DNA of 64,000 bases from Thelonectria olida (Eukaryota; Ascomycota; Sordariomycetes; Hypocreales; Nectriaceae): the NCBI GenBank assembly GCA_020736575.1, contig JAGPYM010000027.1, positions 310,001 through 374,000 on the forward strand, written 5' to 3'. Both the position numbers and the translations under genes were made by a program. Under the pieces are notes generated by a model. The model made no database searches and was not told the DNA's origin. It saw only the letters and a program-made list of their open reading frames with translations. Positions 43,530 through 56,064 of the stretch are shown in pieces (position 1 is the stretch's first letter; every line of letters begins with the position of its first letter).

Positions 43530-45144
43530 AATGGGCTTAAGGAGTCTGAATCTAGGTGTCAGTCACAAACCCGCAGTCGAGTATGCCCTCGGATATTGAC
43601 TTTTTGGCCTTGGCCAACTTGGCAGTGGGATTAATAGTTCTTCCCAAATGACTTCTGTCACAAATTGCACGGCGACTAAATCAAGATCACAAGTCGATTT
43701 TGGCGAAATAGAGATACCTCAACTTGTCTCCTCCAGCTGATCAGGGCAAAAGGCACAGGTGTCAGTTGTGATCTGTTTGTTTTTGCGGTGCCGTCTCTGC
43801 CCAACCAGCCGTCACCTAGTTAGATGGGCAGCCAACAGGCAAACTTGGTGCCACAACAGCTTTTCAGTGGTGTTTGAAATTTCTCCCCTTCTCCAAATCC
43901 GTTACGGCCCTCGAAACGAATAAGGTATTCTTACCATCAATTGTTCATCCCACCAGTCAGACCCAACTACCCTGACCATGGGCCGACGACCAAGACCCCG
44001 AGAGCCGGTGGGCTGAGGAGATCCGGTTCTGATCCGTTTTGGTTCTTTCGCTAAAGTATTTGCGACAGATCCGCCGCATGGTACTTGCCAAGAGTTCCAA
44101 CCAATGCTGATACCATCATCAATGTCTGGACCTCTTCCCAAGTTTTAAAAAGCGTCAGCAACCAGCTGCAACATGCAGCTTTCCATTCTAAGATCCCCAT
44201 GACGAACCTAGATCGCACTTGCACCTCCACTTGGGACGAAAGCCTAACCACATCATCTTCCAAAGATGCCCGTCGAGCACACTGTCTTCACGGGATGAAT
44301 TTTTGGTAACAAGTAAGGGGCGAGCGCATGTGCAACCGTCTCGAGAAGGCAAAGACGCAGGAACACATGCGGAGCCCAAAGTAGGTCGGCATTTGCGACA
44401 AATAATACCCACCAATGCTTCTAAAGTGGTCGACCATGAACCAGGTTGCACATTTTACCAAAGCAGAGATATTTTACTATATTGGAATACCATCATATCG
44501 AGTACAAGAATCACTGGTCAGTCTCGATATCCAGTCAAGAGGGGGGGGAAATGTGTCTAACAAGCCTGGACGGTTATAGGAGAAGCGTGACCCCCGTCGA
44601 ACCCCATCATCCGTCGAGAGCATGGACCGATCGACGGTGTCGCAGGCGCGTACGTCTTTACCCAACCAGATGGGACTCGACAGGGCATCAGCCAAGTATA
44701 CAAGCCTCGTGGGCGATGAGAAATTTCTCTCCATGCCTGACAACTTCAAAAAGCCCGACGCGAAACGACATACCTGCCATGTCCTGGAGCCACACTCAGC
44801 CTCTTTTAATCGTCTACGAAGGATTGCAGTGGATGATTAGGCGGTTTGAGGTTAAGAGCTCCATTCATGAGGGAGCTGAACTGTTCGGGGCACCGTTTGG
44901 ATGAGGATGCCTAACCACGAAGCAAGCCTAGACTGGGCTATTTCAAGGGGCACTGAAGGGACACGCAGGAATACATGTCGCCTCATTGCAGTGTGATAAC
45001 TTGTGAGAGGACGAAGCGGCGTATGGGGTAAATTGAATGGAAAACCATCTCCGAGGTGCTGAAGAGTGCCGTGAGAAGCGCAGGTAAAATGTTACTTCTC
45101 AAGACCAACGAAGCACCCAACGTCACACTGGCCTATCTTTGCAG

Positions 45145-46876
45145 TGGTGCGAGACCTTTCTCCCGAAACAAACTGTTACCTTCTCGATCTGTACTGGACC
45201 CATCATAACTCAATCGTTCACCTGGTCCATCTAGACGTCTTTTACGAAGATCAGGAATAAGGACGGACCGACTACTACTCGACATTCTTGCATCTCACTA
45301 TGTTGGTAACTGGGCTCAGTTACACGGACAAGAAACGACTTGAGAGCGAGGGGTTTGACGGGTCAGCCTACACATCTGCCATGCTGCACGAGAAGACCAA
45401 GAACATGGCCAAGATGGAGATGGGCCGACCTAGAGGAATTACGACTATTCAAGGGCTGTTGCTGCTGGGAAGTCTGGATTTCAGAAGCAGTGACAATCCG
45501 GCTGGCTCCATACAGGTTGGCTTTCCCATCTCGTCGATGCTGCGCTTGTGGCTCAGACATGACTCAGGGCTAGCGTTGCGAATGGTATTTGATGTTGGCA
45601 TGCACGCAAGCCCGAGCTCGCTTGGATTGACGGAGAGAGATGAGCAGATCCGTTACATGGTTCTTTGGGCAAGCCTAGTCACCGACAAGTACGCCTCTAC
45701 CTCTAGTCACTACTAACTTCGCTTCTATAGTGAAGGCTCGTGGTAGTTCTTCCATATCCAGACAGAGTACTAACGTATTCGGTCGAGGTTTTGGTCCATG
45801 TACCTCGGCCGTCCTACAACACCCAATACTTCCAACATCGATCCGGGCTGCCTCTTCTTCGACTTCAGCCGTCTAATAGCCTGCCGTCCAATCGTTCACC
45901 AGAAAAAGGTTGGCACTAGAATTTACGAAGCCCCCCTTCGGTTGATGGAGCTTGTGACTCCCTTGTGCGAAACCAGGTTTCCGTCACCGTCGAACACGAC
46001 TGAGACGCATTTGAAGATTGCGGCCATGGAGCAGTCGTTGAAGCGTTGGTATTCCGGGCTCGAGGCGGATTTGAAATGGCCCTCAGAGTGGCAGACTTTC
46101 ATGCCCTCGTCGTATTTTCTTCTGCAGTGAGTTGGGCTGACACTGGAGGATCTTCTCGCAAAGTATGCGAATAGTGCTCAATATCATGCTGTCCTGATCC
46201 TGCTTCATCGGACGATCATTCAATACGAAGAATCTGCTATAGAGGAAACTGAACAAATCATCGAAAAAGACGACTCTTTCAGGCATTTCACGACTCTATC
46301 CCAGTCAATATGTGTCGAGAGCGCAAAAGGCATAGCTCTCATCTTTGAACAGTATCGCGTCCGCTCAATGTCACGCAGATATATGAGATTGGCCTGCACC
46401 ATTGTGATACAGCTGCGACTGCGTTGATGGGAGAGATATCCTTGGTGGAAAGCGAGAATACAGTTGGGAACGAGAAGCTCAGAGATGTCTTGGTGTCGCA
46501 TTTGAGGTTGTCGAGGCTGACTTTGGGACTAATATCTCGTAGTTATCAGCCCGCAGTGCTCATGACATGGGTTGTGGACCAGTTCATCAACCGTCTGGGA
46601 TTAGAACACGGCGGAGCAGCCACGAAGGAGCTTGATAATCAGAATATTAGCACCTGCAAGAGAAAGAGAGCCCGAATAAACGATTGGTCGCCGATCGCGG
46701 GAGAAACGGAACGTGAGGATGCTGGGGCCTTGGTACCACTGAACTAGACGGCGATGCCTGTGGAGCCTTCTAGTATGGAAGATGAGTCGAGGTTGGAAAT
46801 GAGTGAAGACCCGGAGCATTGGGCTCTATTGGACTCTCATCTCGGTATTAACATGTCTGGATATGACGCAGTATAG
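45145..46876 (+). pseudogene. Relic of a fungal-type transcription factor (fungal_trans region)
   Basis: The sequence reads as the central and C-terminal part of a Zn2Cys6-type regulator. Visible landmarks are a stretch YWTHHNSIVHLVH, then YYSTFLHLTMLVTGLSY, a TTIQGLLLLGSLDF helix, and DKFWSMYLGRPTTP followed by DPGCLFFDFSRL, the last formed by joining across an intron (45690-45785, GTACGC start, TACTAAC branch, GAG end). Damage: TAA at 45258-45260, TGA at 46128-46130, a one-base loss near 46372 that shifts the frame, and TAG at 46745-46747 before the final TAG at 46874-46876. With three stops and a frameshift it cannot make the full protein. The DNA-binding zinc cluster was not found upstream. 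The amount of surviving sequence suggests inactivation is not very old. Confidence 0.75.
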
Positions 46877-47635
46877 TTGTTGGGGGGGGGAGGGGCATCA
46901 TGGTGGGTAGCGTTCAGTAGTTTTTCTAAATCATGAACAAGTTGGAAATACGATTATCCAAAGGAAACAAATGACTATCTTCCTCTCAAATCTTTGAGTG
47001 ACGTAGCACGATCTCGAGGATCTTGTTGGTCCCCCAGGCCACAACATGACGCCCGATCGGGTCTCACATTCTCAGCCCTATGAGACTCTGCTAACTAAAT
47101 GCTAGATTACGCGTGCTCGACTACGGATGAATGGAAACACTTGGTACTCCTTCTGAGACTTTTCCAGTCATGCCAGCCATAAGCAAGGTTCGTAACGTCT
47201 GTTGGCCTTGGCCTACTATTCGGAGATGCTATTCGAAGTAGTGTTACAGAAATAATGCCGATTTTCAACGCCAAGCCCCAGGTTCGCGATCAACGACTTT
47301 CCTTACCCAGCACTAAGTCAAGGCATGGGGCGTAGGGAAGACGTATGGGCAATAGATAGCTGAAGTTCCGGTGCCAGCATGGCCACGCCGACTTGCAATG
47401 TCGGGACGGCGGGCAGTCATAGGTCATGGCAAAGGGATCATCTACTATTGGCCATGTGAGCGAGATGGCGGGGTAAAGAGCGTAGGCAAATGACTGGATG
47501 TATTGCCCCCTCGCGCGTGTGACTTGATCCGAACATGTTGCCAGCTTCTCATTAGATGCCAGAAACCTCCGCAAACCATCGCCAACCTTTAACCAACTTC
47601 GAAGAAACCAAGCAACTGTCGTCAACTGAGCCGCC
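46877..47635. other. Intergenic, nothing clear
   Basis: 760 bases between the regulator relic and a weak small gene. A short G run is near 46,880. No coding frame on either strand is convincing. Confidence 0.4.
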
Positions 47636-48110
47636 ATGATTCTCCCTTTGACGAGATCCATTGGACTCGCCGCTGAGGTGCTGAAGCAACAGGTAAGACT
47701 CAATGTCTTGTCTCGATACGTCCGCCCGAGTCCCGAGGTCTTCTCCCCATGTCCCTCCCGATCTCCTTTCTCGATATGCCTCCTTTGATATCGCTTGAGT
47801 CCTTCGCCATATCTCTCTCCTATCTCCCCCCAGAAACTAGCAACACATGCTGACCAGACCCCTTTCCTTTTCTTAGGTCTATTAGCAAGAGACCCAGCGC
47901 CTGGCGCCATTCCCCCGCCCTCGCAGCGATCGCTGCAGAACTTACCTTAAGATGAGGCCCGTCTCTGCCTCGTCTTCCCGTTTCGTCGAGACCGCGCCAT
48001 CCGTTTTCTTGGATGGTTCTGTCCCTGCTGCCGACGCGCCTGGTGACGCTTGTGCTGGTCCCTCGACCATCCACCAGAAGATTTTGTGGGAGGCTGCTGG
48101 CAAGCTGTAA
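47636..48110 (+). CDS. Possible small spliced gene or gene remnant, unknown
   Basis: An ATG at 47636 opens 19 codons (MILPLTRSIGLAAEVLKQQ) that end exactly at a canonical CAG|GTAAGA donor. Several acceptors are possible: one at 47833 (CCCCCCAG) gives a 57-residue protein ending at 47950; one at 47951 joins to a 52-residue frame (47952-48110) ending in KILWEAAGKL. The N-terminal RSIGLAAE resembles the start of a fungal family of unknown function whose conserved C-terminal domain I do not find here, so this may be a remnant. Evidence is limited to the donor site and the first exon. Confidence 0.25.
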
Positions 48111-48456
48111 AGACGTGGGGGGTAGTGAACGACTAGGGACATAGTGAGAATTGAACCGAAATTGAGCATGGGTCTGCCAGTGATGAAATACTTCTGTCAC
48201 TTCTCCGTCTCCTGCTAATGTCGCAACGTGTCCTTCGATAAGTTGCAAGTTTCGGCTGCTCCATATGAAATTAGTAAAGTATTGGACCTGGGCCTTGGAC
48301 AGATGAAGTGAATACAGGATTAATACTGCCTTTTGATACTAAATGGACATTCGGAAGGTTAGCTACGTTAGCTATACCGTACATACATTGCGGGATGACA
48401 TGTCAAAGATCCAGCCTAGGAAAACCCAGGGCTTAACAGATATGTACAAACGTGGA
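48111..48456. other. Short intergenic stretch
   Basis: 346 bases between the weak small gene and the 3' end of the glutaminase gene, AT-rich, with no feature that I can support. Confidence 0.4.
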
Positions 48457-51069
48457 TCAATCCGCTTCACTCATTTCATTGAGCAGGATCTGGCCATCTG
48501 TGCCATGTACTGCCTCATCCACCACATCAAGAAGACTACGCTGGGGAAAGCCCTCGTCAAGCGCGAGCAGGGCGAAGACGGCTCCCACCACCGGCCTCGC
48601 CGCAAACTGAATCCCTCTCGAGTACCCCCCATCCCTTGTATCGTACAGATCGGTAAACGCGCGCCAAGTGGGTGTTTCGTCGATCCAGCGGGCCACCTTG
48701 CGAACCAACATATCCCTCGTCTTGGGCTTGGCCACGGCGGCGGCGAACATTTCCCAGTCAACCTTTGTGAGCGTTCCGCGTGTGTCGAGAACGACGCCGT
48801 ACTGTTCCTGGATGGAAAGGTAAAAGTCGCTCTGCATGTCGTACACGGATTGGGGGATGAAGTTGAGGCGGAGCAGTTTATCGGCGTAGATGTTGTAGAG
48901 CAAGCCTGGAGCGACACATGGTTACATCATCTCAACGCATATTAGTGACGGTGATACTTACCGTATGTCTTTGGGTTGTCGTACTGCAGCATGCTGTGCT
49001 CGGTATCAGATTCGGGGTCAAGGCCATGTGCTGACCACGTGTGGCGTTTGGAGTTAATGCCGTGCTTCGACCAAAATTTGAGGTACTGGCCCGCTGTGTT
49101 GGCGAACTCCTCCTTCTTGTCATAGTGCCCAGTCAACATGGCAATCTCTGCCATGGCCTTTAAGGCAATTATGCCCTTGATGGCAAGGTTTGTTTGATTC
49201 CTGTAGCGTTGTTCTGGTAAGCTCCCTCCTCTCCGTGTCACGGTATCACGATGCCTGAAACGTACGCAAGATGGCCGGCAAAATCATCCGTAGACAGCTG
49301 ATCAGCGGGGATCTTGGCCCCTTGTATCAAGTATTCGGCCCAGTTCTGCAAGAGGTCCCAATTCTCTGCGAGGTAGTTATTGTCGGGCTTTCGTTGGGCG
49401 TATGCAAGCATCATGATGACCATGTTGCCACACTCTTCAAGCGGCATGGGTTCGTCGTCTCCTTTGGGGTGGCCGAGTGCCTTCGGGTAGGTCCCCAGAT
49501 CGTGCTTGATGCTTGCTTAGCAAAGCTACGGTCAGTGCAAAGCAGTGGGCACTCACCTGCGCGAAGTCGTTCGGGTAGTGGAAGCGGGCGTTTTCGAGGA
49601 GCGGGTCGAGCGTGTACCGGATGAGATCGGGGTTAAGGTAGAGCATGATTGGCAGCGCGGGGAACAAGACGTCGACGGTCTGAATGTCGCTGTTGGAGCT
49701 GATTTCCTTGAGAAACACGAGGACTTGATCCTGGGTGCCTGTATATGTGAGAGAGCCGAAGACCTGGCGGACGGCGAGACTGGTAATGGTCAAATAGTCC
49801 TGACCTCCTGCTGCAGTCGAGTTGTCGGCAATTTGTTCATCGAGTCGGTCTGAGTACTCAACGGCGTGATCATAGTCATTGTAGAAGAAAGTGACAAGCC
49901 CGTCCTCGGCGAACCACTCGGTCCATAAGGAGCGAACCTTGCGAGGCTCTTCTTCCTTGCCCTGGAACAAAACGGCGTGCTCTTGGGCGTAGCCGATGGT
50001 GAAGAGAGTGCTCGTCCAGTCGTTTCGTAACTTTCCTAGGTCGCGGGAGAGGGCAAAGATGGGCCTGTCAGGTTGTTAGTAGCGAGGCAGTTGAAGAGTC
50101 TTAGGATTGCCAATACCAATGATCGCTGATGGCCCGAAAATTCTCATCAATGTCCCCCGTAAGATATCCATGCTTAAGGAATTGATCTCGGACTTTGGTG
50201 TCGGCTCCGATCTGATAACTCACGCCCCGCTAGCAGACGTTATTTCACATGGTCACATACCCATCTTTGCCCAGCCCATCTACTTACCTGATCCCCAGTA
50301 GCCCAGTACCAGTTTCCCCAAGACGGAGTTTCGTCCACTTCGTCAAAGACTTGTTGGTCCTGTCGGGAGAAGTTGTGATATCTTACGCCTTCGCGAGCAC
50401 GACTCTCCCACTGGATGATGGCACTGTCGTCGGCTGAAGCCCATTCTGCTCACCAATTGGCGTATTAGCAAAGTCTGCAAGCCCCAGTACTGCACATTCT
50501 TTGAACATACCGCCAGAGACATCACAATACACTTGTACTGAGTGAGAGTCGCCATCCATGGACTTGACGGCAACATTCAGATATGATGATGTGATGGACT
50601 GCCTGCGCAAATCGTCGTAGTAAACCGGAGACAGGAAGGTAATGTTCATCGCGACCTTGTCATCGACATTCATGGTGAAAGTGGTCCTGGTCGACGTGTA
50701 TTCTAGTGACTCTTGGGTAACAGTGGAAGCTCCAGAGGCGTTGCCCATCCAGTTGAAGGCCTGTCCATCAACCATGATGAACCCTTGCCAACCCTGCGTT
50801 CGTTGACTACAAGCATGACATGACCCGGTCAGTGGGCGAAACCATCAGCGAGAGGAGAAGGAGACTCACGTCCAGAATTGGGGCCACTGCCCAGCCAGAT
50901 ATCCGCTTGGTCCGTCATCCGTCCGGCCGTTGAGCCAGGTGTTTAGATACGGTGATCGCACCGCCAACGGGGCGGCTGGAGGTCTTGCAGGAATGAACTT
51001 GGACGGGCCGCGGACGTGTTCGGCAAAGGCGGCCAAGCCAGCCAGAGCGGCGATGATTGGGGTTTTCAT
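48457..51069 (-). CDS. gtaA: Secreted glutaminase A (GtaA-type), eight exons
   Basis: GtaA-type enzymes hydrolyse extracellular glutamine to glutamate and ammonia. Exons 51069-50870, 50806-50511, 50433-50288, 50229-50117, 50064-49557, 49504-49266, 49200-48962 and 48905-48457 join without a break to 729 residues, close to the family's usual size. A signal peptide covers about residues 1-20. Family landmarks are RSPYLNTWLNG, QRTQGWQGF, SWGNWYWAT, YQIGADTKVRDQF, the EYSDRLDEQI region, DFAQHDLGTYPKA, MPLEECGNMVIMMLAYAQ and NLAIKGIIAL in the DUF4965/DUF1793-type C-terminal half. All introns have GT and AG ends, several with clear branch sites (GCTAAT in intron 2). It lies next to the polyketide cluster, but nothing links it to that pathway; it more likely marks the cluster border. 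Confidence 0.88.
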
Positions 51070-51784
51070 CTCGCAGCGGGAGCATGCGATATTTGCGTTG
51101 GAAAATATTGTTCTAATGAAAGCGTTTTGGCAAAGAGAAGGTCGAGAGCACGAGCTGTAGGTTTTGTCTTGTGCTGTAGCAATCAACCCCGCACGCAGCA
51201 CGAGCAACCATCAGCCAACCTGCACTTTGCTCACCATGGTGGGATGACGAGGGGAAGGATCGGCGAAATATTGGCGGGAAAGAAGCGTAACTATTCACAG
51301 CATAGAGACGTCGCAAGTCTTGGGGCCAGGTTGTGCGAGCCGAGAGGTTGTTAGTAACGTCACCTGAATGTCAATCGTGAGCCTATGTACACGTAAACGT
51401 GATTGAATTACCGCTTCCAATCGCGTTTGTTGCGCTCTTTGTAACCCCCAAGCGGTCTGAAGCGTGGTCTAAAGATATCAATCAGTCGCCATTCCCCGGG
51501 TATGTTATCAGTTTGCTTTGAGTATAATCTATTTAACTAATAAACTATCCCAGTAGCCTCCAATCTTTGACCTAACTCACCGATCCAAAGCCGTATACCT
51601 CTTCTCGGGTATGCAGGTCTCTCGGTGCCAAAGCGATCAATACTTGAATAAGAAATGTATCTAAAAGACCATCCCAGGAAGTTTATCAAGGTTTTCGTCT
51701 TCTACCCCGTCTCAGCCGCATGATGACTTATTTCTGCCCTATTTCTAGATGTCCGAGGCAGGACGGAGAGTAAAACCCTCCATC
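51070..51784. other. Intergenic between glutaminase and P450
   Basis: 715 bases with the glutaminase promoter at the low end and the 3' region of the P450 gene at the high end. No TATA-like box near the glutaminase start was clear. No gene is seen. Confidence 0.4.
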
Positions 51785-53425
51785 TCAGTGCACAACTCCC
51801 GTAACATCAACACGCCTCCCGTTCAGCACATAGCCCTCTTCCATGCTCGTCTCCCACTGCTTCTTGACAAACGGCAACGCCTCAGGCCGGCGAGGCTCGA
51901 AGCTCACAGCAAACGGCTTGGGCGCCTGGAACTCGGTGTCATCCCACGCGTCGGGGCCGGCAGAGAGCGCCGCAATACCCTTGGGCGGCCTGATGGCAAG
52001 CGCCCACAGGATGTTGGCCAAGGCAAGATCCAGCGTCATCTCAGCCAGCTTGGCACCAGGGCACACACGACGCCCGACGCCAAAGGAGAAGTGGTCGCGC
52101 TTGGTCTGATCGCCCGCGGCGTACTCGAAACTGGATTTCGGGAAGCCCAGGTACCGCTCGGGCTTGAACGCCTGCGGGTCGTCGTACTTTGCCGGGTCGG
52201 AGCCCAGGAACATGGTGTTGCCGAGCAGAACCGTGCCCTTGGGGATGACATAGTCCTTGTACCGCACGTCGGCGTCGGCGTAGCGCTTGATACACCAGAC
52301 AGGGACGGGCTTGAGGCGGATCGTTTCCTTGATGCAAGCGTTGATATAGGGCAGGTTGGGGATGTCTTGGATGGTAGGTGAGCGGTCAGGGCCGATGACG
52401 CGCATGAGCTCCTCGTAGGCCTTGTCCTGGACCGCAGGGTTGGCCGCCATGTACAGAATGGCTGAGTTGAAGGTGATGGTCGAAGTTCCCGACCCAGCAT
52501 CAGCGATACCGCCGACGATCCAGGCAAAGTCCTCATCAGTGAGCCCCTGATCGCGCCACGACTGGTCCTTCTCGGCCAGCTTGCGTCCGAAGCACATGGG
52601 GGCCCGGCCCGTCTTCATCTGGTCCTGGAGACGCCGCCACGGCCGGAGTTTGGCATTGAGAATCGGGCCCCTCAGAGACTCGGCCATGCGGCGGCCGGGT
52701 TGCAGCCAAGCGGGCAACTTGGCGAGGATGGGGATCTCGTCGACGATGAAGGAGCCTGGCTTGGAGATCTTGCTGAGCAGTTGCGTACTGTGAATGGCGC
52801 TACGCACGTCTTCGTGCTCCCAGGAATCAACCCGCGAACCGTAGCAACTCGTCATCAGGATACTGAAGAAATAGCGACGCACGTGCCAATAGAATTGGCG
52901 GCCGTCCTGGTTGTTGAAGGCAAAGTCGTGGAGGAGCTGCTTAGTCTCGAACTCCTGCGAGGGGTTGAACTGGTCCGTCAGGGACGTGGACAAGAGGCCG
53001 TGGACAATGGAGCGGTATGCGCGCCACTTCTTCCCGTAGGGAATGGTGTTCATGCGCATGCCACCGACAGCGACATCGTGGGCAAGGGGCATGGGAGAGC
53101 GGGATGAAGTGCTGACAGACTGCTTGTCGAAGATGTCTCGCATGGCCTCGGGGCTGTTGATGACGACCCAGTTGTACCAGCCGACGCGGATCTTGTAGAC
53201 CTCGCCGTACTGGATGGCCCAGTTGCCGAGCACCTCGACCGACTTGCGGGGGAGGCCAATGCCGATGCCGATGAGTGGCCAGCCGCCGGGGCCGTCCATC
53301 TTGTCTAGACGACGATCACGCTTGAGCCATGCAAAGAGAATTGCGACAGCAGAGCCGACGAGCGTCAGGACGGCGAGCCTGTAGAGCTCGTAGAGAGAAA
53401 AGGAAAGTGAAGAAATGACGGCCAT
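51785..53425 (-). CDS. Cytochrome P450, cluster tailoring enzyme
   Basis: P450s insert oxygen or couple phenols using a haem-thiolate centre. The 546-residue product is intron-free. An N-terminal membrane anchor spans about residues 12-32, so the enzyme should sit on the ER. Conserved elements in order: the I-helix ADAGSGTST, the K-helix ETIR (E-x-x-R), FKPERYL, and the haem-binding FSFGVGRRVCPG with the ligand Cys near residue 455. All key residues are present, so it should be active. It is divergently transcribed from the MFS exporter (720 bp between starts), which carries an AflR-type site, and belongs to the polyketide cluster by position. A role in hydroxylation or oxidative phenol coupling of the polyketide is inference; the substrate cannot be read from the sequence. 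Confidence 0.92.
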   Translation of the reverse strand: MAVISSLSFSLYELYRLAVLTLVGSAVAILFAWLKRDRRLDKMDGPGGWPLIGIGIGLPRKSVEVLGNWAIQYGEVYKIRVGWYNWVVINSPEAMRDIFDKQSVSTSSRSPMPLAHDVAVGGMRMNTIPYGKKWRAYRSIVHGLLSTSLTDQFNPSQEFETKQLLHDFAFNNQDGRQFYWHVRRYFFSILMTSCYGSRVDSWEHEDVRSAIHSTQLLSKISKPGSFIVDEIPILAKLPAWLQPGRRMAESLRGPILNAKLRPWRRLQDQMKTGRAPMCFGRKLAEKDQSWRDQGLTDEDFAWIVGGIADAGSGTSTITFNSAILYMAANPAVQDKAYEELMRVIGPDRSPTIQDIPNLPYINACIKETIRLKPVPVWCIKRYADADVRYKDYVIPKGTVLLGNTMFLGSDPAKYDDPQAFKPERYLGFPKSSFEYAAGDQTKRDHFSFGVGRRVCPGAKLAEMTLDLALANILWALAIRPPKGIAALSAGPDAWDDTEFQAPKPFAVSFEPRRPEALPFVKKQWETSMEEGYVLNGRRVDVTGVVH

Positions 53426-54144
53426 GGTTCAGGTCACAAGTGTTGAATGCACTCGTGTCTTGATCCAGATGCTCGATGAGTTGGTGTTGTGCTGATGGCC
53501 AACATGATTTGTGGTAGCACAGTGGCAGCTATTATACCGATGTCGATTGCTGGTGTCTCGGCTCCTCCTCATAGAGTTTCATTCCTAGCTGCGCCACCAT
53601 GACGGACGCCGTGATGCTCAGCTCGATGGGATGATTCCTCCCCGCGATGGCCATTGCTGACGTTGAAGCCCGACGTGAGAGGATGCTGGACGTATGATCC
53701 GGCTCTTCACTTTGCAGTCATGATGCGGGAGTCGGTGGATGTGGGCCTCGGCGATCCTCCGCCATCCTCAATGCCGTTCCAATGCCGTCCGTCTGTGTGA
53801 TGGGTTGATAGGGTGACGAAGAGTCGTCCCGGGAGATGATAGCTGCAGAGCAGCGAAGAGATGCGGGTCCGGGGTTGAAAGAATGGAAATAACTGCCGGA
53901 TATCCCCCCCAGCCATTCCAGCCAATAGGGATGAATCTTCGGTCGCCGAAAACGTCTCCACTTCCGGTGCAATGCCTCTAATAAAGAAGCGTTTTGGGGC
54001 TGCATATGTAGCGCCGATTCTTCTTGTAAGACGACGATATCTATCTATATTTACTTCGTATTGAGCGGTTCAAAGCCACTTCAAACAGGGGGCAACACGT
54101 TCAGCTTATTCTCAACTGAGGCTCCGAGTTCTTCAACAACCAGT
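53426..54144. promoter_or_regulatory. Bidirectional promoter of P450 and MFS exporter
   Basis: This 719-bp spacer serves two divergent cluster genes. A TATAATA box for the P450 is at 53530-53536 (minus strand, 105 bp before its ATG) and TATATTTA for the exporter is at 54046-54053 (92 bp before its ATG). An AflR-type site is at 53939-53949. Confidence 0.6.
53939..53949 (+). promoter_or_regulatory. AflR-type binding site in the P450/MFS promoter
   Basis: TCGGTCGCCGA fits the AflR consensus TCGSWNNSCGR at every fixed position and is nearly palindromic. It lies 196 bp before the exporter ATG and 514 bp from the P450 ATG. The cluster encodes an AflR-type regulator, so it is a good candidate target; binding is inference. 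Confidence 0.55.
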
Positions 54145-56064
54145 ATGTCCAAGACGAGCGCAGAGGCCAGCCGTGAGGGCTCCGCCGTCTTGAGGAGCGA
54201 CGACACCAAACCTCCCCCAGTTGTCCATGCCGTCCCAACTCCCGAGTACCCAACCGGCTTCAAATTTGGCATTACTTTGTTTGCCCTCTTCATTTCGCTC
54301 TTCTGCGTTGCGTTGGACAGCACCATCATTGCCACGGCCATTCCGCGAATCACTGACCACTTCCACGCCCTGCAAGACGTGGGTTGGTATGGTTCTTCCT
54401 ACCTCCTCACCAAGTGCGGTATGTACACACTGGAGTCTTACTCTTAGCAATGCTCGAATTGAATTATCCTAACACCCATCAAGCCTTCCAACTCCCCTTT
54501 GGTAAGACCTTCCGTTTCTTCAGCCTAAAATGGACGTTCCTCGCCGCCTTGTTCATCTTCGAGGTTGGCTCGGTTCTCTGCGCCGCTGCCACATCCTCAG
54601 CAATGCTGATCGTTGGTGTAAGTCTTCACTCCTTCAACTCTCCCTCGACACTGTACTGACAGTCCACCAGCGAACCATTGCCGGTATTGGTTGCGCCGGC
54701 ATCTCCAGCGGCGGCCTCATCATCATCGCCAACATCACCCCCATGGAAAAGCGAGCCACCTACCAGAGCTTGTACGGCGGCATCTTTGGCATTGCCTCTG
54801 TCGTCGGTCCCCTGGTCGGCGGTGCCTTCACTGACAAGGCCACGTGGCGCTGGTGCTTCTGGATCAATCTTCCTCTTGGTGCTGTCTCGGCCGCCTTTAT
54901 CGTTTTCTCCCTCCATCTACCTCCAAAGCCCAACCCTCTCAAGGAACAGGGCGTCCTGGGCCTGTTGTGGAATCTCGATCCTATCGGGTTCATCTTGTTT
55001 GTGCCCAGCATCATCTGTCTTCTGTTCACCCTCCAGGTACGTAACATGCTCCATCTGCCCGTACTGAGATTCATTCTTAACTTCGTCTAGTGGGGAGGCA
55101 CGACATATGCATGGAACAGCGGCCAGATCATCGCCCTCTTTGTTGTCTTCGGAGTAACACTCATTGCCTTTATCTGCAGCCAGGCCTGGCTTGGTGAGGG
55201 AGGAACTGGTATGCATCCCTGAAATCACCATCTCCATCTAGATCAAACTCCTAACCCGCAGTAGTGCCACCTCGCATCGCCAAACAACGCACAATCTTTG
55301 CATCCAGCATCTTCACCTTTTGCCTCGCGGGCACTTTCTTCCTCCTCAGCTACTTCATCCCCATCTACTTCCAAGCCGTCAAGGGCGCATCGGCCCTCAA
55401 GTCCGGCATCGACACCATCCCCCTGATCCTCCCCAACGTCATCGGCATTCTCTTCGCCGGCTTCGGCACGAGCAAGATCGGCTACTACGTGCCCTTCATC
55501 TACCTCGCCGTCCTCATTGCCCCCATTGGCGCTGGCCTCCTGACTACCCTCGGGCCCGGCACCAGCACCGCCAAATGGGTCGGCTACCAGATCCTCTTTG
55601 GTTTCGGTTCTGGCTGCGGCTTCCAGCTGCCCCAGGTCGCCGCGCAGATCGTGCTTCCACCCAAGGACATCCCCATGGGTATCTCCGTGTCGATGCTCTT
55701 CCAAGGCCTGGGCGGCGCCGTGCTGATCAGCGCGGCCAACAACGTGCTCAACACCAAATTGCTCAACTACGTCAACGACCTTGGCATCCAGGGTGTGACT
55801 GGCATGGATGTTATCAATGCTGGTGCCACAGGGTTCCGAGACGTCGTCCCCGCCAACCACATCGACGACGTTGTCGACGTCTACAACAAGGCTCTCCGGA
55901 AGGCTTTCCAGATTGCCTTGATCATGGCGTGCTTGAGTGCACTCCCTGCGGCATTGCTGGAGTGGAAGAGTGTAAAGAAGGGCAGCCCTGGTTCGGCACA
56001 GCCCAAGCCCGAGGCACAACCTCCATCGCCCGCTGAGAGCGATGTGGAAAAGGCCTCGACTTAG
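54145..56064 (+). CDS. MFS exporter (DHA2/14-TMS drug:H+ antiporter type), five exons
   Basis: Exons 54145-54418, 54484-54617, 54671-55036, 55091-55208 and 55262-56064 give 564 residues. Introns are 53-65 nt, with acceptors such as ACCAG and GTCTAG; one has a canonical CTAAC near its end. The protein has a polar N-terminus (about 45 residues), then many membrane segments, with the motifs [13 protein letters not shown] in the first and GPLVGGAF in the fifth, characteristic of the DHA2 family of proton-driven exporters. The length fits a 14-segment transporter of the kind found in fungal toxin and pigment clusters. It probably exports the cluster product or protects the cell from it; direction and substrate are inference from family and position. 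It is divergent from the P450 and convergent with the O-methyltransferase. Confidence 0.92.

Noticed and set aside
47290..47910. 206-codon minus frame opposite the small gene at 47636
   Set aside because: It has an ATG but no family features, and the plus strand carries a better-defined splice donor in the same interval.
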